Of a stretch of 64,000 nucleotides of DNA, positions 54,120 to 64,000 are shown piece after piece. The translations under genes were made by a program, and so were the position numbers. The notes under the pieces are model-generated. The model searched no databases. It worked only from the letters and a program-made list of their open reading frames with translations, and had not been told where the DNA came from. This stretch comes from Echinarachnius parma (Eukaryota; Echinodermata; Echinoidea; Clypeasteroida; Echinarachniidae): the NCBI GenBank assembly GCA_037951105.1, contig JBAMJV010007776.1, positions 1 to 64,000 on the forward strand, read 5' to 3'. Position 1 is the stretch's first letter; every line of letters starts with the position of its first letter.

Positions 54120-56073
54120 AGTTTGTGAGCTCTGTATTCTGCATCATACGCAGGGCGTTCACAATCAATCCGAAATCAATCCGAAACACCTTTGATTCTC
54201 ATTTCAGAGGTAATTTTGTTAAATATACTTTCAAATGGATTAAAAACCAACCAAACCCTCAAAAGGGAAATTTTGGAAAGTATGATTATGTCAAATTTTG
54301 GGATTCCATGGGGTTTCTAAATGGCTTTCAACCAGTAAGCATGATTATCTTCAAAGTACAAACAGTGACTAATAAGCGTCCTTCTCTTTATCAACTGACG
54401 AAGTGTACGATTTGTAAATACATGTAATCATTAATAATATTCATGTATTCAAGCCATGTAAAAAAAAAAAGGAGCATTAAATTATCAACTGACGAAATGT
54501 ACTATTTGTAAATACATGTTATCATTGAAATTATATCAATTTATTCAAGTCATGTAAAAACAAGGAGCATTATCAACTGTCGAAATGTCTATTTGTAAAT
54601 ACATGTAATGATTACAAAATTATATTCATTTATTCAAGTCATGTACAACAAAAATAAAAGGAGCATTTTTATTATTAAACAGCAAGTATATTACATAATC
54701 TTATTTTCATTTCCATACTTCTAGTGTGTCAGATGCATTGTGGATGAATCAACAAGTCTTAAATTATATATTTCTCATTATAAACTCGTATATATTATGT
54801 TTATAAAATGTATGCACAGTTTTAACAAACCCTTTTCGAAACTAACATGAAAAGTACGAGCTTCAAAACGGTTTGAATATGAATAGTGATAAACGATAAT
54901 GAATAAAATATATCTTAACTTTTTTGACATATGCAAAAACCGACGGAGGGTTGATTAAAATATGTCCACTGAGTGATTCATGGTAAATGAATATGTCATG
55001 ATAGTGATGAGCGAACATGCAAAGTGATAGTTGCTTATTCATTCACCTATGTTGTACACAGTTGGAATTCTCCCATTTATATCTTTAAAATCCGAACTTC
55101 ATACATATCTTTGTAACGAAAGAGAACTTCGGTAAATCAAAACGCGGGGGCTTGGGCCGTTTGCCAAAATATCAGTCATGGTTATATTTAGCTGACAAGC
55201 AAAACAAAACAATACGCAAACAGCGATGAAACAATAAACACAAATGTCTCAATACCACCCTTATGCCACAGTTTTGGGGAGAGACCCGACAGATTAAAGT
55301 CTTTCACAACTACAATTTCCCCTAAACATAGCACATTTACTACAAATGACAACATAAGTTATCCCTAGGAGTGTCAAGGACAACCTAATTGTGCTTGTCA
55401 TTCGTATACATTACTGTTTGCACAAACACTCTCACAATATATGATCACATACATAGCAAAGTAAAATATTTACCGTAAAGTTCATATGATATTTATAGAG
55501 ATGTAATAACATGGCATGTTCGAGGTTAGATATTAAATGGATTTAGTAACTCTGTTGGCAAGTGCAAAGAGTGACGAGTGATTGATGCAATGTGTATTAG
55601 TGTGAGTTGATATGTCCACAAAGTAATGTGTGAAAATTTCACGTTAAGTGGATGTTTTTTTGCTGAGATATGAACAAAAATGCAAAGTGATTTTCACTAT
55701 TAAACTCATTTACTTACTGTGTACACGGCATGAAATTATCCCGTAGACAATTTCATATCTGAACACTTTAATCGTAAAAATCTTTCGAACGAAATGGAAA
55801 TTTGAATAACCGGGTTGCAGACCCCGGCACCCCTCTACCAGATACTCGTACTTCTCATACTTCTTTAGGTTTCCCAACTAGACTCATTTCTAGATATATT
55901 AGTCTGTACACATTTTGTGCATTTGGTAAATATATATATTTATACATATATAGAAGAAGGTTACTCCAGCTGGTTTGTGCTATATCATTATTCAATAACT
56001 GTTAAGTTTAAAGTCATTATTAGTCGGTTGGAATATATTGTATAGATATTCTTTTTATTAATCATGTTAATAG
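54120..56073. repeat. Duplicated block upstream of gene C, first part
   Basis: Begins with GCGCAGGGCGTTCAC (54147), a likely continuation of gene B's 3' untranslated region, then follows 12900-14640 in order. A local unit (TTGTAAATACATGTAATSATTA, TTCATTTATTCAAGTCATGT) is repeated three times at 54410-54650. The ORF 54125-54427 has no recognisable content. Confidence 0.55.
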
Positions 56074-56220
56074 GCGATACTACCAAATCAGTTACATTGA
56101 CCCCTGTTTCCGTGGAAACAAATTCAACAACTCGACCGACAACAACAAAATCATCAACATCATCAACAAGCATCTCGCCGACTGCAGCAACTCAGATACA
56201 GTACATATCAAAGAAATAAG
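56074..56220 (+). pseudogene. Thr/Ser-rich pseudo-exon (copy upstream of gene C)
   Basis: Reads GDTTKSVTLTPVSVETNSTT, then Thr/Ser-rich, and meets TAA immediately before a GTGGGT donor. It lacks the internal stop of its twin at 14643. Composition and phase resemble stalk exons. Confidence 0.45.
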
Positions 56221-56504
56221 GTGGGTCACTTTACGCTGAAGCATATGAATGTAATAACAACACTTGAAAAAAAGGGTGAATTTTGACAAATTTTCGGGCG
56301 GATGTGTTCTCCCCTGCCCGGGCCCGTACCCCCACTCCTGGGAGGTGCTTCACATAGATTGAAAACTAAGATATACTTTAAATTTATGAATAATTCTTTA
56401 AAATACAGCATAATCTTTGGTTAAACTTGATACAAATATTCTTGATGTAAAATGTTGTAATAATGTAATGATGTAAAATGAAAAAAAAATAATGGGTATG
56501 TATA

Positions 56505-57203
56505 CTAGGTTTCATCATAAATGTCCTCTTCATCCGTGATTTGCCTATTATGTCCCGACACGATGTTATCAGAGTGGTACGGATCGTCCTGGAGGTTTTG
56601 GGGGACCGCGTGGAACTCGCTGTTGACGTAGCCGGGACTAACCGACTCTTTCGCGCGGCTTTCCGTCGAGGTCTCGTTACCATCCCCATACTCTCCGAAT
56701 GTGCAGCCATGCTTTGCAGCGTACATACGAGTGGTTGCCATCACGCCGTTGTTAACGGCAGAACCTGAACAGCTTGTTGTATTGGGTGCCAGGGGTGACG
56801 ATTTTGTCCCTTTGGCGGCAGCATCCTCCAGAACGAAATAAAATCTGTTTTCTTTGTGCTCTTTCGAGTCGTTTTCGCTATTCGTTTCGGGAAACCCATC
56901 GCTCCCGATGCTGTTGAGGTCCGTTGATCTGTAGTCCGATGTCGGGCTAATTAGGTCCGGACTAGGTGGGTTCACGTCCGCATAGACGTGGATGCTTGGC
57001 AACTCTCTCTGGATGACGCCGTTGGGGTCACCTGGATGTCGACCTGCGCTTACAGTTGTCGCTGAGGGCGCAGGACCAATTTCTCCAACATATCCAGCCC
57101 AGGTGCGTTCTCGTCGACTTCATAGAGGTTCTGGTTGGACATTTTCTTTTTGTTCATCACATCCGGCTCCTGATATCGGCAAGCATCTTCCTGTTGCGCC
57201 TTC
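56505..57203 (-). pseudogene. Receptor tail exon D2, tyrosine-rich, mostly open
   Basis: From a TATTCAG|G acceptor near 57203 the minus strand reads RYQEP, MSNQNLYEVDENAPG; a four-base loss near 57085 then shifts the frame, after which about 190 codons are open to TAG at 56505-56507. Motifs in the open part: IHVYADVNPP, SDYRST, FYFVLED, RMYAAKHGC, GEYGDGN, GYVNSEF (a YxN Grb2-type site), DPYHSD and DIYDET. Neither a transmembrane exon nor ectodomain exons are seen on this strand nearby, so it looks like the tail of a former inverted receptor copy. D1 at 15098-17258 carries different lesions, meaning the ancestor was intact when the block was duplicated. Confidence 0.6.
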
Positions 57204-57673
57204 CTGAATATAGAAAATTAGAAAATGATAGGACATAGGTTGGTTATTTTAGATTTGTACAGAGTGCACTGACGTGGTTAATCAATTATGATTTTGGACC
57301 ACCCTTTAATTTGTTGTTACCACCCGAGAGACAGAACCCTCGTCGATTCGTGCGAAGATCAGTACTATGACCACCGTGTCCACTAAAAGAAAACATCTTC
57401 ACTTCTTCACCTCTTAGCGTTTTAGCCTGACAATTAAGTCGTCGAGCTGTTTACAATTTGGATAGTCTGTCCTCGAGTTAAATTATCTAGTCACTTTGTT
57501 GACAAGTGCAACAAGTGATGAGTGATTAAGATAATATTTATTGGTGTGACATGATCTGATATGTCCAAAAAGTAATGTGTGAAAATTCACGTTAATTGGA
57601 TTTTGTTTGGCCGATAAATTTTACTCTTTATGTTTCTTATTGTAAAAAAAAAAAAAAAAAAAAACTAAGTAAG
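57204..57673. other. Duplicated block, non-coding
   Basis: Follows 17259-17700 in order (GGACCACCCTTTAATTTGTT, TCTGTCCTCGAG). Ends in an A run at about 57644-57664. No gene. Confidence 0.5.
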
Positions 57674-58218
57674 TTAAAGGGGTAGTTTAGTTTTGGTAAG
57701 GCTCAACTTTAGTAACCAAACATGGACAGTAACATTATAAAACCAATAGTTTTAACTCCACCATGCTCGAAAGGTATACAAAATTACAAACGACTAAGTA
57801 AAAAGCCCGTTATCATTAAAAAAAGAGCCATTAAAACTCAAGAGGGCGCTCTCTAAAAAGGCATTAGTTTCAACCATTTTTCATACAAAATTATGCATGT
57901 GATGTTTTATTGAAATAATGATTAAGTAGAGAGATCATCAACAACTATTTTAGAAAGGCTTTTGAAAATTGCTGAAAAAGTGCAAGCATTTTTTTATTTT
58001 TTTGAAAAATTCATTTAATTATTTGGGCCCCAAATAATTATTAGTTCAGATATATTTATTGATATTTCAGCCGTTTCTGGGCCGATTTTGATCAAATAAA
58101 GTTTATTCTGCCATTAAAATTGCATGTTCTCGCAAATTCGACACTCAGTTTTTCATTACCTCACAACAAAATTGTGATGTGCAGCGCCCTCTCTACCAAA
58201 ACTAAACTACCCCTTTAA
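57674..58218. mobile_element. TTAA-flanked palindromic MITE, family 1 copy 3
   Basis: Ends TTAAAGGGGTAGTTTAGTTT and CTAAACTACCCCTTTAA, TTAA on both sides. The paralogous site at about 17935-17945 is unoccupied (AGTTTAGATGATAGGG). No ORF. Confidence 0.9.
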
Positions 58219-59195
58219 GATGATAGGGCTGATGATTAGATAAGTGCTCAACGAGAGATTCTTGTAGCTGCCAACTATAAACAACTTACTAGCCTAGGTA
58301 ATAAATACTTACCAAGATAACAATTAGTGAGTAAGAAAATTGTGTGTAGCTTATTTATCCCAATCATCCACAAATGGATTATGGAACTAAGCAAGTACCC
58401 GCATATATATTTAATTCGTTAATTATACTAGTAAACGTTCTATTGAGAAGGATATCCATAAAACTACCCTCTGATATTAGTTAAATAAGTTAAATTCCAT
58501 AATATATAAAAAAACGATTTTTTTTTTCTATACTTTGCCCACATTATTTCAAAAGACACGCAAGCAAGGCATGCGCGTAAAAAGAATTCGTTTCTTTTTG
58601 GCACATCCGGAAGTATAATCGGGTCCTTTCATGATAATAACGTGAATTAAATGTTTCATAATCATGGTGATGTTTTTTTCTTCTGTGCCGCATATCCCGT
58701 GACCAAGGTAATCGAGAATCCATATGATAATATAGTTGTATTGGCAGCAGTCTGCATGGCATTCTATCACGTGCTTTATTTTGTATAGCGTATACGTAAT
58801 TACTCATTATTTTGAGGAAGTGCAGTGTGCTAAATCACTTCAAATGAGCATTATGTTTAATTACGGTGCTGACATCATAGGTGGGATTATTACTATTAAT
58901 ACTTTATATGAGCGCAAGGAAATTGCGATGCGAGTCATTCGATAAAGACTTCTGCCCCCCCCAAAAAAAAAAAAAAAAATAGTAAAAACCATCTAACAAT
59001 CAAAACAATCTATACATCAATACTGATAATTGTACCCTATTAGAATTTAAAATTAATATATATTTTTTGTCAATAGTTCAAATTTCTATTTTTTTACATG
59101 AAAATTAGTGTTACTTAATGTCTTTCTTGTGGCACATATTGTAGCCAGCAGGGGGGCAGAGCCTGTTAGAGATCAGAAATTAAAACCAATAAGAC
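58219..59195. other. Duplicated block upstream of gene C
   Basis: Matches 17946-18331 and 18559-19132. The MITE of 18332-18558 is absent. No gene recognised. Confidence 0.5.
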
Positions 59196-59741
59196 TTAAA
59201 GGGATAGTTGAGTATTGGTCAAACTTAACTTTAGTAACCAAAACCTGCACCATTACGGTACAAACTAATAGTTATAACTCCACCATGCTCAAAAAGTATA
59301 CACAATTACAAACGACTAAATAAAACCCCTGTTATCATTCAAAAAGAGCCGTTACAACTCAAGAGGGCGCTCTATAAAAAAACTCATTGGTTTTAGCCAT
59401 TTTTTCATACAAAATTGTGCATTTTGATGTTTTGTTAAAATAATGATTCAATAGAGATATCATCAACAACTTTCTAAAAACCTATTTAGATTTCTTTCCA
59501 AGTAGTCTATAAGCATTTAATTTTTTTTTTTTTAAAGTCAAAATATCCCCTGGCCGAGAACTTTTGAATAAAAATACGTTAATGGATATTTCAGCCGTTT
59601 CTGAACCGATTTTGATCAAATAAAGTTTATTCTGTCATTAAAATTGTATGTTCTTTCAAATTTGACAGTCAGTTTTTCATTATCTCACAACAAAATATTT
59701 TGTGAAGTGCCCTCTTTACCAAAACTCAACTATCCCTTTAA
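59196..59741. mobile_element. TTAA-flanked palindromic MITE, family 1 copy 4
   Basis: TTAAAGGGATAGTTGAGTAT ... ACTCAACTATCCCTTTAA. The paralogous position upstream of gene B reads AAGACTTAACAATATATAAC (19129-19148) with a single TTAA, proving both the insertion and the four-base duplication. Nearly the same subfamily as 5280-5841. Confidence 0.95.
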
Positions 59742-60837
59742 CACTATATAACACAATGATGGTGCATTTTGCATCCAATATGTACGTTATGCCCGTGTGA
59801 ATCCCCGACCCCCCCCCCCCCCCCGTGGCTATGTTGGTGGGGTGACGGCAAGAGGGAGAGAGTAAGCTCCCCCAAGTATTGTACAAACAACAATACAAAA
59901 CACAAGTGGGGGAAAAGATATATAATACAAAAGTGTACCCTCAATAATCCGCCCCCCCCCCCGACAAAAAAATAAAATTAAATAAATAAATAAAATAATG
60001 ATAATAAACAAATTGGTCCGAACACTCTTCGCCACAGATAACAGCTTCCTAGTACTCGTTATGCTACTGATAAATTATCCATGCACGATTTTACGACACA
60101 ATGCAATCCCGTTTTGATATTCATACCAAGGAATAATATTTGATCGGTAGTTCCTCTTCCGCCACCTTTCCATTCTAGAAAACTATTCCACCGCGCAGCT
60201 TATTCTATTAATATAATTATTTCATTCGCCTATCATGAATGCATGACGTCTGTATGTACCGTGTTACATGTTGACACGGAACTGTATTTTTTAAATATTA
60301 CAATTTTTACTTCACTGTTGTGTATTGGTCATAATATTGGTGTCTTCGAATGCTCTTAACGTATTGCGCTGCACATTGTTGTGGATCATTATCATAATCA
60401 TCGGAATATCCCGACATGCCTTACATCATCATAATCGCTGCTAATGTAGAAGTTATACAAGGAATCAAACTGATATAATTCGTGAATATTGAAGCGAACT
60501 TTTCTGACGTTGTATGGTTGATGTCCCATATTTTGATCAACATCTCTTATTATGAAGACTGGTGACAAGTTGAAAGAGATACGCAAATGGAAACAACCTT
60601 TGTAATCATATCTTAAATTAGGAGAGTCAAGTGTATACAACGTTGCTCCAATTTCTAATAAAGTTTAACTCATAAGGATCAAGGATAAGCTCGCAAAAAT
60701 TGTCTCTTCATAACGAGAATCATAACTTTGTAATTCGGTGTTCTCTCTGATCCGTCAACATTTATGTCTGACATGGCATCTACGTTTTTCTCATTGTGCT
60801 GTTTTTAAACTGATTGAGTAATTAATATCGTCTTAAC
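59742..60837. promoter_or_regulatory. Gene C upstream region conserved with gene B
   Basis: Aligned with 19137-20267. The last bases before ATG (ATTGAGTAATTAATATCGTCTTA) are the same as in gene B, so this should include promoter and 5' untranslated region. No core element could be assigned. Poly-C runs at 59810-59824 and 59953-59961. Confidence 0.45.
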
Positions 60838-60967
60838 ATGGATAAGCATTTCGCCACCTCCTCACTCCGGTACCGCCAATTTGCAACTATTTCGCTCATC
60901 AGTGGCCTTCTTCTACTAGCTTGCTACATACGACCTTCTAGCGCTGGCTGCACGGCGAATTACGGAG
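60838..60967 (+). CDS. Gene C exon 1: signal peptide
   Basis: Starts MDKHFATSSLRYRQFATISL, with core ISGLLLLACYI and cleavage-like SSAGC; ends phase 1 before GTAAGA. One codon shorter than gene B's exon (CTANYGG against CTAMNYGG). Confidence 0.85.
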
Positions 60968-61158
60968 GTAAGAAATATGCTAAAAGTCGTGTATGTACAA
61001 TAAGTTATGTAGCTAATAATTAAAACAAGAATATTTTATATTTTGTATTTGTTTCTGTCACTTTAAGATGGGGGGGGGGGGGGGGGGGGTGTTTACCCGA
61101 AATGTAACACTATATTCATGCCATTCAGTACCAATGATTGTTTCTTTGCTTCCTGCAG

Positions 61159-61464
61159 ACGATGTCAGAATGCCAAGCATCACTTGTGATGCAGCAGACT
61201 GGGCAAGTGCACCTTTATCCCCATGGATCGTACAGACTACCAATGAAAGTTTGAGAATTCTTGTTCAAAGTAACATTGCACCACTGAACTTCAATGGTTG
61301 GACAGTGACTGCAGGTGACTTCTTATATCCTGTATCAAATCATGTCATGGTGACTAGAGCGAGGTCGTTTCTCTCAGAGGGATCTTCGGTTGTGGTGGAC
61401 ATCCCTTTAAATCCTCCGCCTTTGCCTCATAAAGTGATATACGCCACTGCCGTCTCCGTCAATG
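61159..61464 (+). CDS. Gene C exon 2: variable ectodomain segment
   Basis: 102 residues between TCCTGCAG and GTAAAA, phase 1 in and out. DDVRMPSITCDAADWASAPL at the start and TAVSVNG at the end match gene B, but the centre differs (LSPWIVQTTNESLRILVQSN, then APLNFNGWTVTAGDFLYPVS). It adds NES, a potential N-glycosylation site, not present in gene B. Confidence 0.85.
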
Positions 61465-62074
61465 GTAAAATGAGATACTCTGACTTTACAATTCACATCC
61501 CTAAAAATGCCATGTAAGCCTCACTATGTATCCACTTTGCCAATCAGAACTCCAAATCTTGTATATTACCATCGTTGTCAGTGGAAAGGATATATATTGG
61601 CGCTTCAAAATAAAATATTTTACGAGGTAGAATGTAGGCATTTAAAAAGCACATACTTTTCCATAGGCGGTACGAGGTATGGTGGGAGCTAGAAAGGCTG
61701 CAGGGGCTGCAGCCCCCGGGAGTTTTGAAAATGGCGATATTCGGAAAAAAATTACACACATTTCGGGTAAAAGCCATGTCGTTTTGGGACAAAAATAATA
61801 TCATATTCAGGAAAACTTATAATGTTTGTGTTCGTGCTACCTCGCGTGAAAATGTACCAAAGTGGCTTTTAAATTGATTTAGATAATCACATTTAAAACT
61901 GTTGGAGAACAAAAGGTTGCATTTTCCAGGTGCCTGAATAGTGCTCAAAATCTTTGTAATTGTATATACCATTCAATCATGGTACACATGCACGGTAATG
62001 TCCAATAATAATTAATAGATAAGTTTTATCCACTAGAATTAAGTTTGACAAGAACTGTTATTTCCCTTGACCTC
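61465..62074. other. Gene C intron 2, first part
   Basis: Collinear with gene B intron 2 but without the CGTACG element and without the LINE. Contains the third copy of the CCCGGGAGTTTTGAAAATGG dispersed repeat (61716 on). Confidence 0.5.
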
Positions 62075-62518
62075 TTAAAGGTTCCCTGAAATCCAAATGC
62101 AAGTTCCCTTCAACTATTGTGTATTAGTGTATACATCAACTATGTGTTAACTATTTGACCTACATATGTTTTGTATATTTTAAAACATTTTTAGCAATTA
62201 TTTTCTTCAGTATGCCAAGGCCCAACTCTAAAAAGAAAAAAAAAATACTCTGCAGAGTAAAAACCCCTTGTGACATCATCTCCCAATCACTGGTCAACTA
62301 ACAAGGGATGACCAAAATACATACTTACATACGAACATGCTCACAATAACATGCGCTGTAGAGTTGGGCCTTGGAAAACTGAAGAAAATAATTGCTAAAA
62401 TGTAATAAAAAAACAAAAAACAAACATATATAGGTCAAATAGTTAACAAACAGTTGATGTACACACTAATACACAATAGTTGAAGGCAACTTGCATTTGG
62501 ATTTCAGAGAACCTTTAA
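62075..62518. mobile_element. TTAA-flanked MITE, family 2
   Basis: Left TTAAAGGTTCCCTGAAATCC, then AAATGCAAGTTCCCTTCAAC and a further 60 bases, mirrored at the right by GTTGAAGGCAACTTGCATTT and GGATTTCAGAGAACCTTTAA. Arms are about 100 bases with few mismatches; the core repeats CCAAGGCCCAACTCTA in inverse. Gene B lacks it (site at about 26441-26450). Confidence 0.9.
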
Positions 62519-62788
62519 GTGATTTTTTTTTTTACAATTCGTCTAATGCATGTTATGTCAGCTATATTGTCCAGAGCGTCAGCATTCAATGGTGATTTAT
62601 ACGTCAAGTAAAAACATGCACGACGTGAAATCATGAGACTATAAGACCTATCGACTATCGTGAACTGCTAACTGTACCGTATACGATAATGTAACCTGAT
62701 ATGTCAGACTGACCATACTAACAATCTCTAGTAACATTTGATTTGTCTAATGAAGACACGCAATGCTGTTATTGTTGTCTATCTACAG

Positions 62789-62854
62789 ATTACATCTCAG
62801 ACTCAGATACAACCAACTGTCGCACAACCCAGGAGGGATGGAATAATGGAGTTG
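62789..62854 (+). CDS. Gene C exon 3
   Basis: 22 codons (DYISDSDTTNCRTTQEGWNN) between TATCTACAG and GTGAGT, phase 1 in and out. Same length as gene B exon 3 with the SDTTNC core. The rest of gene C should lie beyond the window. Confidence 0.8.
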
Positions 62855-62877
62855 GTGAGTGTTGAAATTAACAAAAC

Positions 62878-63600
62878 GTTAAAGGGGCTATGTAATGCGA
62901 ATACATGTTGACTTCTATTTATCTCTATTAGTGTATACATCAAATATTTGTAAACTGTTTAACCGAAATATGTATTGTTGATTTTAAAATATGTTCGCAA
63001 TTATTTTGTTCATCTTGCTATGGCAAGCCTAAGCCCCACCTCTTAACAAAACTCTCTAGAGTGAAATTCTGTATATGACATCATCTGTCAATCACAACTC
63101 AGTTACTTGTAAGATGAACAATGCACATTCGCCCAGGCTGAGCGCCTGCTCACAATAGTATCACATCTATGAATACACTTCCAACCCACACAATTTCAAT
63201 TTCAATTTCAATAGCAGTTGCTACATGTATGTCAGAAAACCTCAACCATCATAAGGACAAGAAAACACTAATAAGCTATTGACATCACTGGTCAGCTTAC
63301 ATTAGATGGAAAAGGAGGACAAAAAGAATATGCCCACAATAGCATGCCCTACATGCTTCCATACAATAGCTTGTCAGTGCCTTTCTTGTCATAATGATGG
63401 TTGGGCTTTTCTCACAAATCAACTGCTATTGAAATTGAAAGTGTGTTAGTTGGTAGTGTATTCAATCATGTGATACCCTTGTGAGAAGGCGCTCAGCTTT
63501 GGTGAAGGTGCATTGTTCATCTTATAAGTAACCGAGTTGTGATTGACAGATGAGGTCACTTGCAGAATTTCACTCTGGAGAAATTTTTTGTGGGCGTTCC
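62878..63600. mobile_element. Palindromic element related to MITE family 2, with a nested palindrome
   Basis: The left side (GTTAAAGGGGCTATGTAATG, TTAGTGTATACATCAAATAT) resembles family 2. AGTGAAATTCTGTATATGAC, TCATCTGTCAATCACAACTC and GATGAACAATGCAC are mirrored after 63500 (GTGCATTGTTCATCTTATAA, GTTGTGATTGACAGATGA). Between them a second inverted pair, ACACAATTTCAATTTCAATT...AGCAGTTG and CAACTGCTATTGAAATTGAA, encloses 63185-63450. Confidence 0.75.
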
Positions 63601-63737
63601 CAATTCCAATTTTTAAGTTGATTTCTTGTTTCATTGACTTTTCCATTGAAACAAGTATTATTGTAATTGGAATCCACGTGAAAAACAATCCCTGATACGC
63701 TAAATAATGTTGTTAATGTGATTTCCAAAGAAAATGG

Positions 63738-63812
63738 GATTTCTCCGGGATTCGAACCCGAGACCTCCGGATCGCTAGACTGGCACTCCACCGACTGAGC
63801 TATAGGAAAGAC
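63738..63812 (-). tRNA. tRNA-like sequence (possible tRNA gene, pseudogene or SINE head)
   Basis: Read on the minus strand: TCCTATAGCTCAGTCGGTGG (box A and D arm), a CTAGCGA anticodon loop (anticodon AGC, alanine, if folded conventionally) and TCGGGTTCGAATCCCGG (perfect box B and T arm). The acceptor stem (TTTCC... with ...GGAGAAA) pairs imperfectly and the anticodon stem has two mismatches. The T-arm is excellent, so transcription by Pol III is plausible, but a functional tRNA is doubtful. Confidence 0.5.
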
Positions 63813-64000
63813 TAGTGCTGTGTTCCTCCTTGAAACCCCTTAGTTTTCAATGCTCGTGTGGTCAGAAGCGAAAGATAGAAATCAACTTTGGCATATATGC
63901 GGGGGATCACCGAAGTGATGCAGCTTTTTTGTTATAATTAAATCAATCATATTGAGTTAATTTTTTACTATGTATATTCGACCACTGTTGGAGTTTGCTG

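Noticed and set aside
54125-54427. 100-codon plus-strand ORF as a possible small gene
   Set aside because: The counterpart in the other duplicated block (around 12840-13000) does not keep the frame, and it begins in what appears to be gene B's 3' untranslated region.
63738-63812. Confident functional tRNA-Ala gene
   Set aside because: The T arm is perfect but the acceptor and anticodon stems have mismatches; kept only as tRNA-like.

Overview
This is eukaryotic DNA, almost certainly from an invertebrate animal. It has phase-consistent GT-AG introns, LINE, SINE and Penelope-like retroelements, and dozens of palindromic MITEs. A marine deuterostome (echinoderm or hemichordate type) or a lophotrochozoan is my guess; no feature fixes the clade. 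The window is AT-rich and full of repeats. Almost all real coding sequence belongs to one family of tandemly duplicated single-pass receptors.

Three plus-strand paralogues are visible. Gene A lies at the left. It has a broken copy of two ectodomain exons (about 2427-3404), a mucin-like stalk exon, a transmembrane exon (5122-5218) and an intact 504-codon cytoplasmic exon (7215-8727). Gene B (20268-52614) can be assembled completely from ten exons. All junctions agree in phase and give 948 codons: signal peptide, an ectodomain I do not recognise, three tandem Ser/Thr/Pro-rich stalk exons, one membrane helix and a tail of about 514 residues with 26 tyrosines. Gene C begins at 60838 and runs off the right edge after three exons. 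Upstream of both B and C is a duplicated block. It holds a minus-strand, tyrosine-rich tail exon (D1 at 15098-17258, D2 at 56505-57203) and a Thr-rich plus-strand pseudo-exon.

The main biological point is the tail of genes A and B. It contains three perfect ITAM spacings (YxxL, six residues, YxxL), all conserved between the paralogues, plus 8 YxxP motifs in gene B. This is the layout of a self-contained activating immune-type receptor, comparable in ITAM number to CD3 zeta, but attached to an unfamiliar ectodomain. Ectodomain exon 2 differs strongly between B and C while its flanking introns stay alike. The stalk exons are phase-symmetric and duplicated.

The introns of gene B are a nest of mobile DNA. 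They hold a nearly full-length LINE (22138-26331), a 4.2-kb terminal-inverted-repeat element carrying a PIN-like ORF (29151-33400), a Penelope-like element (about 35925-40590) split by an ACGTA-rich dimeric repeat, several nested palindromic MITEs and Tc1-type derivatives. Because the receptor genes are duplicated, the paralogues supply empty sites for several insertions. These show TTAA target duplications for one MITE family and bracket the LINE insertion.
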